DNA of 64,000 nt from Hydractinia symbiolongicarpus (GCF_029227915.1 NC_079886.1:558001-622000); one strand, 5' to 3'; counted from the first letter of the stretch, positions 1 to 10,943 are shown. A program made the numbers and translations. The notes: generated by a model not told the origin, from the letters alone.

Positions 1-203
1 AATAAAAGAAGTTTAATCGCCGGCAAACGAAAACCCACGATTTCCCGTAAATCCCGTACTCGGCCCGTATAGTCAAAAGTATACAAAGAAAGTACCCAGG
101 GAGTAAACTCATTTCCCGAACGATTTTTTAAATTATTTTTTCACCACTAAAACGCATGAGACTTGTAGTTTTCAAAAATGTTTTCCTTTTTGATGAGACG
201 CTA
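1..203. repeat. Reference monomer, subtype A, 203 bp
   Basis: This first complete copy serves as the coordinate frame for the others. It has three CCCGTA hexamers starting at 44, 53 and 64, the palindrome GTATAC, the A/T tract, then the conserved GCATGAGACTTGTAG block and a hairpin-forming segment. It is a slight variant: CCCACG replaces the usual CCCGCG near 34, and TTTTCCTTTTT replaces TTTTCATTTTT in the hairpin. 203 is not a multiple of three, so any reading frame changes from copy to copy. Confidence 0.95.
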
Positions 204-576
204 AATAAAAGAAGTTTAATCGTCGGCAAACGAAAACCCGCGAGTTCTCGTAAATCCCGTACTCGGCCCGCATAGTCAAAAGTATACAAAGAAAGTACCC
301 AGGGAGTAAACTCATTTTCCGAACGATTTTTTAAATTATTTTTTCACCACTAAAACGCATGACACTTGAAGTTTTCAAAAATATTCTCATTTTTGATGAG
401 ACGCTGAATAAAAGAAGTTTAATTGCCGGCAAACGAAAACCCGCGATTTCCTGTAAATCCCGGGCTTGGGCCCTATAGTCGAATGCATACAAAGAAAGTA
501 CCCTGTGAGTAAACTCATTTTCAGAACGATTTTCTAAATTATTTTTCACCACTAAAACGCATGAGACTTGTAGTTT

Positions 577-598
577 TCAAAAATGTTTTCATTTTTGA
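577..598. repeat. Right inverted repeat of the monomer (representative)
   Basis: Arms TCAAAAATG (577-585) and CATTTTTGA (590-598) are perfect reverse complements around a TTTT loop. The same structure is present in most monomers just before GATGAGACGCT. Subtype variants shorten one arm: GTATTTAAAAATG, GTAATTAAAAATG, and AATATTTTC with one mismatch. It can form a hairpin or cruciform. Whether it does is not shown. Confidence 0.85.
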
Positions 599-1623
599 TG
601 AGAGGCTAAATAAAAGAAGTTTAATCGCCGGCAAACGAAAACCCACGATTTCCCGTAAATCCCGTACTCGGCCCGTATAGTCAAAAGTATACAAAGAAAG
701 TACCCAGGGAGTAAACTCATTTCCCGAACGATTTTTTAAATTATTTTTTCACCACTAAAACGCATGAGACTTGTAGTTTTCAAAAATGTTTTCCTTTTTG
801 ATGAGACGCTAAATAAAAGAAGTTTAATCGTCGGCAAACGAAAACCCGCGAGTTCTCGTAAATCCCGTACTCGGCCCGCATAGTCAAAAGTATACAAAGA
901 AAGTACCCAGGGAGTAAACTCATTTTCCGAACGATTTTTTAAATTATTTTTTCACCACTAAAACGCATGAGACTTGTAGTTTTCAAAAATGTTTTCATTT
1001 TTGATGAGACGCTAAATTGAAGAAGTTTAATCGCCGGCAAACGAAAACCCGCGATTTTCCGTAAATCCCGTACTCGGTCCGTATAGTCAAAAGTATACAA
1101 AGAAAGTACCCAGGGAGTAAACTCATTTTCCGAACGATTTTTTAAATTATTTCTTCACCACTAAAACGCATGAGACTTGTAGTTTTCAAAAATGTTTTCA
1201 TTTTTGATGAGACGCTAAATTGAAGAAGTTTAATCGCCGGCAAACGAAAACCCGCGATTTCCCGTAAATCCTGGACTCGGCCCGTATAGTCAAAAGTATA
1301 CAAAGAAAGTACCCAGGGATTAAATTCATTTCCCGAACGATTTTTTAAATTATTTTTTCACCACTAAAACGCATGACACTTGAAGTTTTCAAAAATGTTT
1401 TCATTTTTGATGAGAGGCTAAATAAAAGAAGTTTAATCGCCGGCAAACGAAAACCCGCGATTTCCCGTAAATCCCGTACTCGGCCCGTATAGTCAAAAGT
1501 ATACAAAGAAAGTACCCAGGGAGTAAACTCATTTCCCGAACGATTTTTTAAATTATTTTTTCACTACTAAAGCGCATGAGACTTGTAGTAATTAAAAATG
1601 TTTTCATTTTTGATGAGACGCTA

Positions 1624-2030
1624 AATAAAAGAAGTTTAATCGCCGGCAAACGAAAACCCGCAATTTCCCGTAAATCCCGTTCCCGGCCCGTATAGTCGAA
1701 TGTATATAAAGCAAGTACCCAGGGGAGTAAACTCATTTCCCGAACGATTTTTTCAATTATTTTTTCACCAATAAAACGCATGAGACTTGTAGTAATTAAA
1801 AATGTTTTCATTTTTGATGAGACGCTAAATAAAAGAAGTTTAATCGCCGGCAAACGAAAACCCGCAATTTCCCGTAAATCCCGTTCCCGGCCCGTATAGT
1901 CGAATGTATATAAAGCAAGTACCCAGGGGAGTAAACTCATTTCCCGAACGATTTTTTAAATTATTTTTTCACCACTACAACGCATGAGACTTGTAGTTTT
2001 CAAAAATATTTTCATTTTTGATGAGACGCT
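1624..2030. repeat. Tandem pair of L-type monomers
   Basis: Two neighbouring monomers (starts 1,624 and 1,828) share GCAATTTCCCG, CGTTCCCGG and TATATAAAGCAAG and an extra G in CCCAGGGGAG, which makes the first 204 bp long. Similar L-L pairs occur at about 9,915-10,320, 13,609-14,015, 17,101-17,507 and 20,347-20,752. There the second copy has CGCCAGCAAACG and GTGTATAAAG, so the pair is a stable sub-unit of the left-domain HOR. Confidence 0.8.
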
Positions 2031-3246
2031 GAATAAAAGAAGTTTAATCGCCGGCAAACGAAAACCCGAGATTTCCCGTAAATCCCGTACTCGGCCCATA
2101 TAGTCAAAAGTATACAAAAAGTACCCAGGGACTAAACTGATTTCCCGAATAAATTTTTAAATTATTTTTTGACCACTAAAACGCATGAGACTTGTAGTTT
2201 TCAAAAATGTTTTCATTTTTGATGAGACGCTGAATAAAAGAAGTTTAATCGTCGGCAAACGAAAACCCGCGAGTTCTCGTAAATCCCGTACTCGGCCCGT
2301 ATAGTCAAAAGTATACAAAGAAAGTACCCAGGGAGTAAACTCATTTCCCGAACGATTTTTTAAATTATTTTTTCACCACTAAAACGCATGAGACTTGTAG
2401 TTTTCAAAAAAATTTTCAGTTTTGATGAGACGCTAAATAAAAGAAGTTTAATCGCCGGCAAACGAAAACCCGCGATTTCCCGTAAATCCCGTACTCGGCC
2501 CGTATAGTCAAAAGTATACAAAGAAAGTACCCAGGGAGTAAACTCATTTTCCGAACGATTTTTTAAATTATTTCTTCACCACTAAAACGCATGAGACTTG
2601 TAGTTTTCAAAAATGTTTTCATTTTTGATGAGACGCTAAATTGAAGAAGTTTAATCGCCGGCAAACGAAAACCCGCGATTTCCCGTAAATCTTGGACTCG
2701 GCCCGTATAGTCAAAAGAATACAAAGAAAGTACCCAGGGAGTAAATTCATTTCCCGAACGATTTTTTAAATTATTTTTTCACCACTAAAACGCATGACAC
2801 TTGAAGTTTTCAAAAATATTCTTATTTTTGATGAGACGCTGAATAAAAGAAGTTTAATCGCCGGCAAACGAAAACCCGCGATTTCCTGTAAATCCCGGGC
2901 TTGGCCCCTATAGTCGAATGCATACAAAGAAAGTACCCTGTGAGTAAACTCATTTTCAGAACGATTTTTTAAATTATTTTTCACCACTAAAACGCATGAG
3001 ACTTGTAGCTTTCAAAAATGTTTTCATTTTTGATAAGACGCTGAATAAAAGAAGTTTAATCGCCGGCAAACGAAAACTCGCGATTTCCCGTAAATCCGGT
3101 ACTCGGCCCGTATAGTCAAAAGTATACAAAGAAAGTACTCAAGGAGTAAACTCATTTCCCAAACGATTTTTTAAATTATTTTTTCACCACTAAAACGCAT
3201 GAGACTTGTAGTTTTCAAAAATGTTTTCATTTTTGATGAGAGGCTG

Positions 3247-3449
3247 AATAAAAGAAGTTTAATCGCCGGCAAACGAAAACCCGCGATTTCCTGTAAATCC
3301 CGGGCTTGGCCCCTATAGTCGAATGCATACAAAGAAAGTACCCTGTGAGTAAACTCATTTCCCGAACGATTTTTTAAATTATTTTTTCACCACTAAAACG
3401 CATGAGACTTGTAGTTTTCAAAAATGTTTTCATTTTTGATGAGACGCTA
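3247..3449. repeat. Chimeric monomer, J left half / A right half
   Basis: The left part is J-like (CCTGTAAATCCCGGGCTTGG, GAATGCATAC, CCCTGTGAG), but it continues as CTCATTTCCCGAACG and ATTATTTTTTCACC, which is the A type, instead of TTTTCAGAACG and ATTATTTTTCACC. The switch lies just after CCCTGTGAGTAAACTCATTT, so a crossover or conversion endpoint maps to the middle of the monomer. Confidence 0.8.
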
Positions 3450-3855
3450 AATAAAAGAAGTTTAATCGTCGGCAATCGAAAACCCGCGAGTTCTCGTAAA
3501 TCCCGTACTCGGCCCGTATAGTCAAAAGTATACAAAGAAAGTACCCAGGGAGTAAACTCATTTCCCGAACGATTTTTTAAATTATTTTTTCACCACTAAA
3601 ACGCATGAGACTTGTAGTTTTCAAAAAACTTTTCAGTTTTGATGAGACGCTAAATAAAAGAAGTTTAATCGCCGGCAAACGAAAACCCGCGATTTCCCGT
3701 AAATCCCGTACTCGGCCCGTATAGTCAAAAGTATACAAAGAAAGTACCCAGGGAGTAAACTCATTTTCCGAACGATTTTTTAAATTATTTCTTCACCACT
3801 AAAACGCATGAGACTTGTAGTTTTCAAAAATGTTTTCATTTTTGATGAGACGCTA

Positions 3856-4102
3856 AATTGAAGAAGTTTAATCGCCGGCAAACGAAAACCCGCAATTTCC
3901 CGTAAATCCCGTTCCCGGCCCGTATAGTCGAATGTATATAAAGCAAGTACCCAGAAGCAAGTACCCCTATAGTCGAATGCATACAAAGAAAGTACTCTGT
4001 GAGTAAACTCATTTTCAGAACGATTTTTTAAATTATTTTTCACCACTAAAACGCATGAGACTTGTAGCTTTCAAAAATGTTTTCATTTTTGATAAGACGC
4101 TG
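3856..4102. repeat. 247-bp composite monomer 1 (L/J fusion with extra ~45 bp)
   Basis: An L-type left part runs through TATATAAAGCAAGTACCCAG, then the 12-mer AAGCAAGTACCC is repeated 14 bp later and joins the middle of a J monomer at CCCTATAGTCGAATGCATAC. The unit therefore contains the tag TAGTCGAATG twice and is about 45 bp longer than normal. This copy differs from the other five. It starts with the I-type AATTGAAG and its upstream hairpin lacks the AATTAAA variant, so its left end was replaced by an I monomer. It shares TACTCTGTGAG with composite 2 only. Confidence 0.93.
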
Positions 4103-4305
4103 AATAAAAGAAGTTTAATCGCCGGCAAACGAAAACTCGCGATTTCCCGTAAATCCGGTACTCGGCCCGTATAGTCAAAAGAATACAAAGAAAGTACCCA
4201 GGGAGTAAATTCATTTCTCGAACGATTTTTTAAATTATTTTTTCACCACTAAAACGCATGACACTTGAAGTTTTCAAAAATATTCTTATTTTTGATGAGA
4301 CGCTG
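4103..4305. repeat. Chimeric monomer, K left half / I right half
   Basis: The left half has K markers (upstream GATAAGACGCTG, ACTCGCGAT, ATCCGGTACTCGG). From about GAATACAAAG onward it has I-type features (CCCAGGGAGTAAATTCATTT, then GACACTTGAAG before the next J), replacing K's TACTCAAGGAG and CCAAACG. The breakpoint is between GCCCGTATAGTCAAAAG and the CCCAGGGAG segment. Confidence 0.75.
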
Positions 4306-6130
4306 AATAAAAGAAGTTTAATCGCCGGCAAACGAAAACCCGCGATTTCCTGTAAATCCCGGGCTTGGCCCCTATAGTCGAATGCATACAAAGAAAGTAC
4401 CCTGTGAGTAAACTCATTTTCAGAACGATTTTTTAAATTATTTTTCACCACTAAAACGCATGAGACTTGTAGCTTTCAAAAATGTTTTCATTTTTGATAA
4501 GACGCTGAATAAAAGAAGTTTAATCGCCGGCAAACGAAAACTCGCGATTTCCCGTAAATCCGGTACTCGGCCCGTATAGTCAAAAGTATACAAAGAAAGT
4601 ACTCAAGGAGTAAACTCATTTCCCAAACGATTTTTTAAATTATTTTTTCACCACTAAAACGCATGAGACTTGTAGTTTTCAAAAATGTTTTCATTTTTGA
4701 TGAGAGGCTAAATAAAAGAAGTTTAATCGCCGGCAAACGAAAACCCGCGATTTCCCGTAAATCCCGTACTCGGCCCGTATAGTCAAAAGTATACAAAGAA
4801 AGTACCCAGGGAGTAAACTCATTTCCCGAACGATTTTTTAAATTATTTTTTCACCACTAAAACGCATGAGACTTGTAGTTTTCAAAAATGTTTTCATTTT
4901 TGATGAGACGCTAAATAAAAGAAGTTTAATCGTCGGCAATCGAAAACCCGCGAGTTCTCGTAAATCCCGTACTCGGCCCGTATAGTCAAAAGTATACAAA
5001 GAAAGTACCCAGGGAGTAAACTCATTTCCCGAACGATTTTTTAAATTATTTTTTCACCACTAAAACGCATGAGACTTGTAGTTTTCAAAAAACTTTTCAG
5101 TTTTGATGAGACGCTAAATAAAAGAAGTTTAATCGCCGGCAAACGAAAACCCGCGATTTCCCGTAAATCCCGTACTCGGCCCGTATAGTCAAAAGTATAC
5201 AAAGAAAGTACCCAGGGAGTAAACTCATTTTCCGAACGATTTTTTAAATTATTTCTTCACCACTAAAACGCATGAGACTTGTAGTTTTCAAAAATGTTTT
5301 CATTTTTGATGAGACGCTAAATTGAAGAAGTTTAATCGCCGGCAAACGAAAAATCGCGATTTCCCGTAAATCCTGGACTCGGCCCGTATAGTCAAAAGTA
5401 TACAAAGAAAGTACCCAGAGAGTAAATTCATTTCCCGAACGATTTTTTAAATTATTTTTTCACCACTAAAACGCATGACACTTGAAGTTTTCAAAAATAT
5501 TCTCATTTTTGATGAGACGCTGAATAAAAGAAGTTTAATCGCCGGCAAACGAAAACCCGCGATTTCCTGTAAATCCCGGGCTTGGCCCCTATAGTCGAAT
5601 GCATACAAAGAAAGTACCCTGTGAGTAAACTCATTTTCAGAACGATTTTTTAAATTATTTTTCACCACTAAAACGCATGAGACTTGTAGCTTTCAAAAAT
5701 GTTTTCATTTTTGATAAGACGCTGAATAAAAGAAGTTTAATCGCCGGCAAACGAAAACTCGCGATTTCCCGTAAATCCGGTACTCGGCCCGTATAGTCAA
5801 AAGTATACAAAGAAAGTACTCAAGGAGTAAACTCATTTCCCAAACGATTTTTTAAATTATTTTTTCACCACTAAAACGCATGAGACTTGTAGTTTTCAAA
5901 AATGTTTTCAATTTTGATGAGAGGCTAAATAAAAGAAGTTTAATCGCCGGCAAACGAAAACCCGCGATTTCCCGTAAATCCCGTACTCGGCCCGTATAGT
6001 CAAAAGTATACAAAGAAAGTACCCAGGGAGTAAACTCATTTCCCGAACGATTTTTTAAATTATTTTTTCACCACTAAAGCGCATGAGACTTGTAGTAATT
6101 AAAAATGTTTTCATTTTTGATGAGACGCTA

Positions 6131-6377
6131 AATAAAAGAAGTTTAATCGCCGGCAAACGAAAACCCGCAATTTCCCGTAAATCCCGTTCCCGGCCCGTAT
6201 AGTCGAATGTATATAAAGCAAGTACCCAGAAGCAAGTACCCCTATAGTCGAATGCATACAAAGAAAGTACTCTGTGAGTAAACTCATTTTCAGAACGATT
6301 TTTTAAATTATTTTTCACCACTAAAACGCATGAGACTTGTAGCTTTCAAAAATGTTTTCATTTTTGATAAGACGCTG
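6131..6377. repeat. 247-bp composite monomer 2
   Basis: Same L/J fusion and the same internal 12-mer repeat as at 3,856, but with the full L-type left end (upstream GTAGTAATTAAAAATG). It retains TACTCTGTGAG, which sets composites 1 and 2 apart from 3-6. It sits between an A monomer (5,928) and a K monomer (6,378), the context of all later copies. Confidence 0.93.
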
Positions 6378-6986
6378 AATAAAAGAAGTTTAATCGCCGG
6401 CAAACGAAAACTCGCGATTTCCCGTAAATCCGGTACTCGGCCCGTATAGTCAAAAGTATACAAAGAAAGTACCCAGGGAGTAAACTCATTTCCCGAACGA
6501 TTTTTTAAATTATTTTTTCACCACTAAAACGCATGAGACTTGTAGTTTTCAAAAAACTTTTCAGTTTTGATGAGACGCTAAATAAAAGAAGTTTAATCGC
6601 CGGCAAACGAAAACCCGCGATTTCCCGTAAATCCCGTACTCGGCCCGTATAGTCAAAAGTATACAAAGAAAGTACCCAGGGAGTAAACTCATTTTCCGAA
6701 CGATTTTTTAAATTATTTCTTCACCACTAAAACGCATGAGACTTGTAGTTTTCAAAAATGTTTTCATTTTTGATGAGACGCTAAATTGAAGAAGTTTAAT
6801 CGCCGGCAAACGAAAAATCGCGATTTCCCGTAAATCCTGGACTCGGCCCGTATAGTCAAAAGTATACAAAGAAAGTACCCAGAGAGTAAATTCATTTCCC
6901 GAACGATTTTTTAAATTATTTTTTCACCACTAAAACGCATGACACTTGAAGTTTTCAAAAATATTCTCATTTTTGATGAGACGCTG

Positions 6987-7189
6987 AATAAAAGAAGTTT
7001 AATCGCCTGCAAACGAAAACCCGCGATTTCCTGTAAATCCCGTACTCGGCCCGTATAGTCAAAAGTATACAAAGAAAGTACCCAGGGAGTAAACTCATTT
7101 TCCGAACGATTTTTTAAATTATTTCTTCACCACTAAAACGCATGAGACTTGTAGTTTTCAAAAATGTTTTCATTTTTGATGAGACGCTA
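6987..7189. repeat. Chimeric monomer, J left / A right
   Basis: It is preceded by the J-specific GACACTTGAAG and TATTCTCATTTTT and begins J-like (CCTGTAAATCCCG), but switches to TACTCGGCCCGTATAGTC, CATTTTCCGAACG and ATTATTTCTTCACC (A type upstream of I). A private change CGCCTGC is present near its start. The switch point lies in TAAATCCCG, shared by both parents. Confidence 0.8.
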
Positions 7190-7797
7190 AATTGAAGAAG
7201 TTTAATCGCCGGCAAACGAAAAATCGCGATTTCCCGTAAATCCTGGACTCGGCCCGTATAGTCAAAAGTATACAAAGAAAGTACCCAGAGAGTAAATTCA
7301 TTTCCCGAACGATTTTTTAAATTATTTTTTCACCACTAAAACGCATGACACTTGAAGTTTTCAAAAATATTCTCATTTTTGATGAGACGCTGAATAAAAG
7401 AAGTTTAATCGCCGGCAAACGAAAACCCGCGATTTCCTGTAAATCCCGGGCTTGGCCCCTATAGTCGAATGCATACAAAGAAAGTACCCTGTGAGTAAAC
7501 TCATTTTCAGAACGATTTTTTAAATTATTTTTCACCACTAAAACGCATGAGACTTGTAGCTTTCAAAAATGTTTTCATTTTTGATAAGACGCTGAATAAA
7601 AGAAGTTTAATCGCCGGCAAACGAAAACCCGCGATTTCCCGTAAATCCCGTACTCGGCCCGTATAGTCAAAAGTATACAAAGAAAGTACCCAGGGAGTAA
7701 ACTCATTTTCCGAACGATTTTTTAAATTATTTCTTCACCACTAAAACGCATGAGACTTGTAGTTTTCAAAAACGTTTTCATTTTTGATGAGACGCTA
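7190..7797. repeat. 608-bp trimer I-J-K/A, tandem with the next unit
   Basis: I (7,190), J (7,393) and a K/A chimera (7,595-7,797) are followed by I and J again at 7,798 and 8,001, so the I-J pair repeats at 608 bp. The chimera begins with K markers (GATAAGACGCTG) but carries A sequence from CCCGCGATTTCCCGTA onward, with CATTTTCCG and ATTATTTCTTCACC. A hairpin variant CAAAAACGTTTTC ends it. The same variant reappears near 12,116, linking this region to the HOR. Confidence 0.8.
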
Positions 7798-8608
7798 AAT
7801 TGAAGAAGTTTAATCGCCGGCAAACGAAAAATCGCGATTTCCCGTAAATCCTGGACTCGGCCCGTATAGTCAAAAGTATACAAAGAAAGTACCCAGAGAG
7901 TAAATTCATTTCCCGAACGATTTTTTAAATTATTTTTTCACCACTAAAACGCATGACACTTGAAGTTTTCAAAAATATTCTCATTTTTGATGAGACGCTG
8001 AATAAAAGAAGTTTAATCGCCGGCAAACGAAAACCCGCGATTTCCTGTAAATCCCGGGCTTGGCCCCTATAGTCGAATGCATACAAAGAAAGTACCCTGT
8101 GAGTAAACTCATTTTCAGAACGATTTTTTAAATTATTTTTCACCACTAAAACGCATGAGACTTGTAGCTTTCAAAAATGTTTTCATTTTTGATAAGACGC
8201 TGAATAAAAGAAGTTTAATCGCCGGCAAACGAAAACTCGCGATTTCCCGTAAATCCGGTACTCGGCCCGTATAGTCAAAAGTATACAAAGAAAGTACTCA
8301 AGGAGTAAACTCATTTCCCAAACGATTTTTTAAATTATTTTTTCACCACTAAAACGCATGAGACTTGTAGTTTTCAAAAATGTTTTCAATTTTGATGAGA
8401 GGCTAAATAAAAGAAGTTTAATCGCCGGCAAACGAAAACCCGCGATTTCCCGTAAATCCCGTACTCGGCCCGTATAGTCAAAAGTATACAAAGAAAGTAC
8501 CCAGGGAGTAAACTCATTTCCCGAACGATTTTTTAAATTATTTTTTCACCACTAAAGCGCATGAGACTTGTAGTAATTAAAAATGTTTTCATTTTTGATG
8601 AGACGCTA

Positions 8609-8855
8609 AATAAAAGAAGTTTAATCGCCGGCAAACGAAAACCCGCAATTTCCCGTAAATCCCGTTCCCGGCCCGTATAGTCGAATGTATATAAAGCAAG
8701 TACCCAGAAGCAAGTACCCCTATAGTCGAATGCATACAAAGAAAGTACCCTGTGAGTAAACTCATTTTCAGAACGATTTTTTAAATTATTTTTCACCACT
8801 AAAACGCATGAGACTTGTAGCTTTCAAAAATGTTTTCATTTTTGATAAGACGCTG
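8609..8855. repeat. 247-bp composite monomer 3
   Basis: L/J fusion with TACCCTGTGAG, the form shared by composites 3-6. It belongs to the extra 653-bp K-A-composite trimer of HOR copy I and is followed 653 bp later by composite 4. Confidence 0.93.
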
Positions 8856-9261
8856 AATAAAAGAAGTTTAATCGCCGGCAAACGAAAACTCGCGATTTCC
8901 CGTAAATCCGGTACTCGGCCCGTATAGTCAAAAGTATACAAAGAAAGTACTCAAGGAGTAAACTCATTTCCCAAACGATTTTTTAAATTATTTTTTCACC
9001 ACTAAAACGCATGAGACTTGTAGTTTTCAAAAATGTTTTCAATTTTGATGAGAGGCTAAATAAAAGAAGTTTAATCGCCGGCAAACGAAAACCCGCGATT
9101 TCCCGTAAATCCCGTACTCGGCCCGTATAGTCAAAAGTATACAAAGAAAGTACCCAGGGAGTAAACTCATTTCCCGAACGATTTTTTAAATTATTTTTTC
9201 ACCACTAAAGCGCATGAGACTTGTAGTAATTAAAAATGTTTTCATTTTTGATGAGACGCTA

Positions 9262-9508
9262 AATAAAAGAAGTTTAATCGCCGGCAAACGAAAACCCGCA
9301 ATTTCCCGTAAATCCCGTTCCCGGCCCGTATAGTCGAATGTATATAAAGCAAGTACCCAGAAGCAAGTACCCCTATAGTCGAATGCATACAAAGAAAGTA
9401 CCCTGTGAGTAAACTCATTTTCAGAACGATTTTTTAAATTATTTTTCACCACTAAAACGCATGAGACTTGTAGCTTTCAAAAATGTTTTCATTTTTGATA
9501 AGACGCTG
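9262..9508. repeat. 247-bp composite monomer 4
   Basis: Second member of the 653-bp tandem pair in HOR copy I. Its surrounding sequence (A before, K after) matches composites 3, 5 and 6, so the duplicated segment spans three whole monomers including this long one. Confidence 0.93.
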
Positions 9509-10943
9509 AATAAAAGAAGTTTAATCGCCGGCAAACGAAAACTCGCGATTTCCCGTAAATCCGGTACTCGGCCCGTATAGTCAAAAGTATACAAAGAAAG
9601 TACTCAAGGAGTAAACTCATTTCCCAAACGATTTTTTAAATTATTTTTTCACCACTAAAACGCATGAGACTTGTAGTTTTCAAAAATGTTTTCATTTTTA
9701 ATGAGAGGCTAAATAAAAGAAGTTTAATCGCCGGCAAACGAAAACCCGCGATTTCCCGTAAATCCCGTACTCGGCCCGTATAGTCAAAAGTATACAAAGA
9801 AAGTACCCAGGGAGTAAACTCATTTCCCGAACGATTTTTTAAATTATTTTTTCACCACTAAAGCGCATGAGACTTGTAGTAATTAAAAATGTTTTCATTT
9901 TTGATGAGACGCTAAATAAAAGAAGTTTAATCGTTGGCAAACGAAAACCCGCAATTTCCCGTAAATCCCGTTCCCGGCCCGTATAGTCGAATGTATATAA
10001 AGCAAGTACCCAGGGGAGTAAACTCATTTCCCGAACGATTTTTTCAATTATTTTTTCACCAATAAAACGCATGAGACTTGTAGTAATTAAAAATGTTTTC
10101 ATTTTTGATGAGACGCTAAATAAAAGAAGTTTAATCGCCAGCAAACGAAAACCCGCAATTTCCCGTAAATCCCGTTCCCGGCCCGTATAGTCGAATGTGT
10201 ATAAAGAAAGTACCCAGGGAGTAAACTTATTTCCCGAACGATTTTTTAAATTATTTTTTCACCACTACAACGCATGAGACTTGTAGTTTTCAAAAATATT
10301 TTCATTTTTGATGAGACGCTGAATAAAAGAAGTTTAATCGCCGGCAAACGAAAACCCGAGATTTCCCGTAAATCCCGGTCTTGGCCCCTATAGTCGAATA
10401 TATACAAAGAAAGTACCCAGGGAGTAAACTCATTTCCCGAACGATTTTTTAAATTATTTTTTGACCACTAAAACGCATGAGACTTGTAGTTTTCAAAAAT
10501 GTTTTCATTTTTGATGAGACGCTGAATAAAAGAAGTTTAATCGCCGGCAAACGAAAACCTGCGATTTCCCGTAAATCCCGGGCTTGGCCCCTATAGTCGA
10601 ATATATACAAAGAAAGTACCCAGGGAGTAAACTCATTTCCCGAACGATTTTTTAAATTATTTTTTCACCACTAAAACGCATGAGACTTGTAGTATTTAAA
10701 AATATTTTCATTTTTGATGAGACGCTGAATAAAAGAAGTTTAATCGCCGGCAAACGAAAACCCGCGATTTCCCGTAAATCCCGTACTCGGCCCATATAGT
10801 CAAAAGTATACAAAAAAGTACCCAGTGAGTAAACTGATTTCCCGAATAAATTTTTAAATTATTTTTTGACCAATAAAACGCATGAGACTTGTAGTTTTCA
10901 AAAATGTTTTCATTTTTGATGAGACGCTGAATAAAAGAAGTTT

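Larger units (their letters stand above)
1..968. repeat. 608-bp tandem trimer start (A-H pair repeated)
   Basis: Bases 1-360 recur at 609-968. They share rare variants: CCCACG in monomer 1, TTTTCCTTTTT at the first hairpin, and CGTCGG, GAGTTCTCG and GCCCGCATAG in the H monomer. The copies part company in the third monomer, which is J at 407 but I at 1,015. This is a three-monomer duplication with one junction inside the A/T-rich right part. Confidence 0.85.

Noticed and set aside
1685-1710. CENP-B box candidate on the minus strand (ATTCGACTATACGGGCC)
   Set aside because: The known core is TTCG, four bases, A, two bases, CGGG, which leaves seven bases between TTCG and CGGG. Here only six separate them and the central A is not in place. 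It is a near miss seen in C and L monomers, not a match. A diverged box-like function cannot be excluded.
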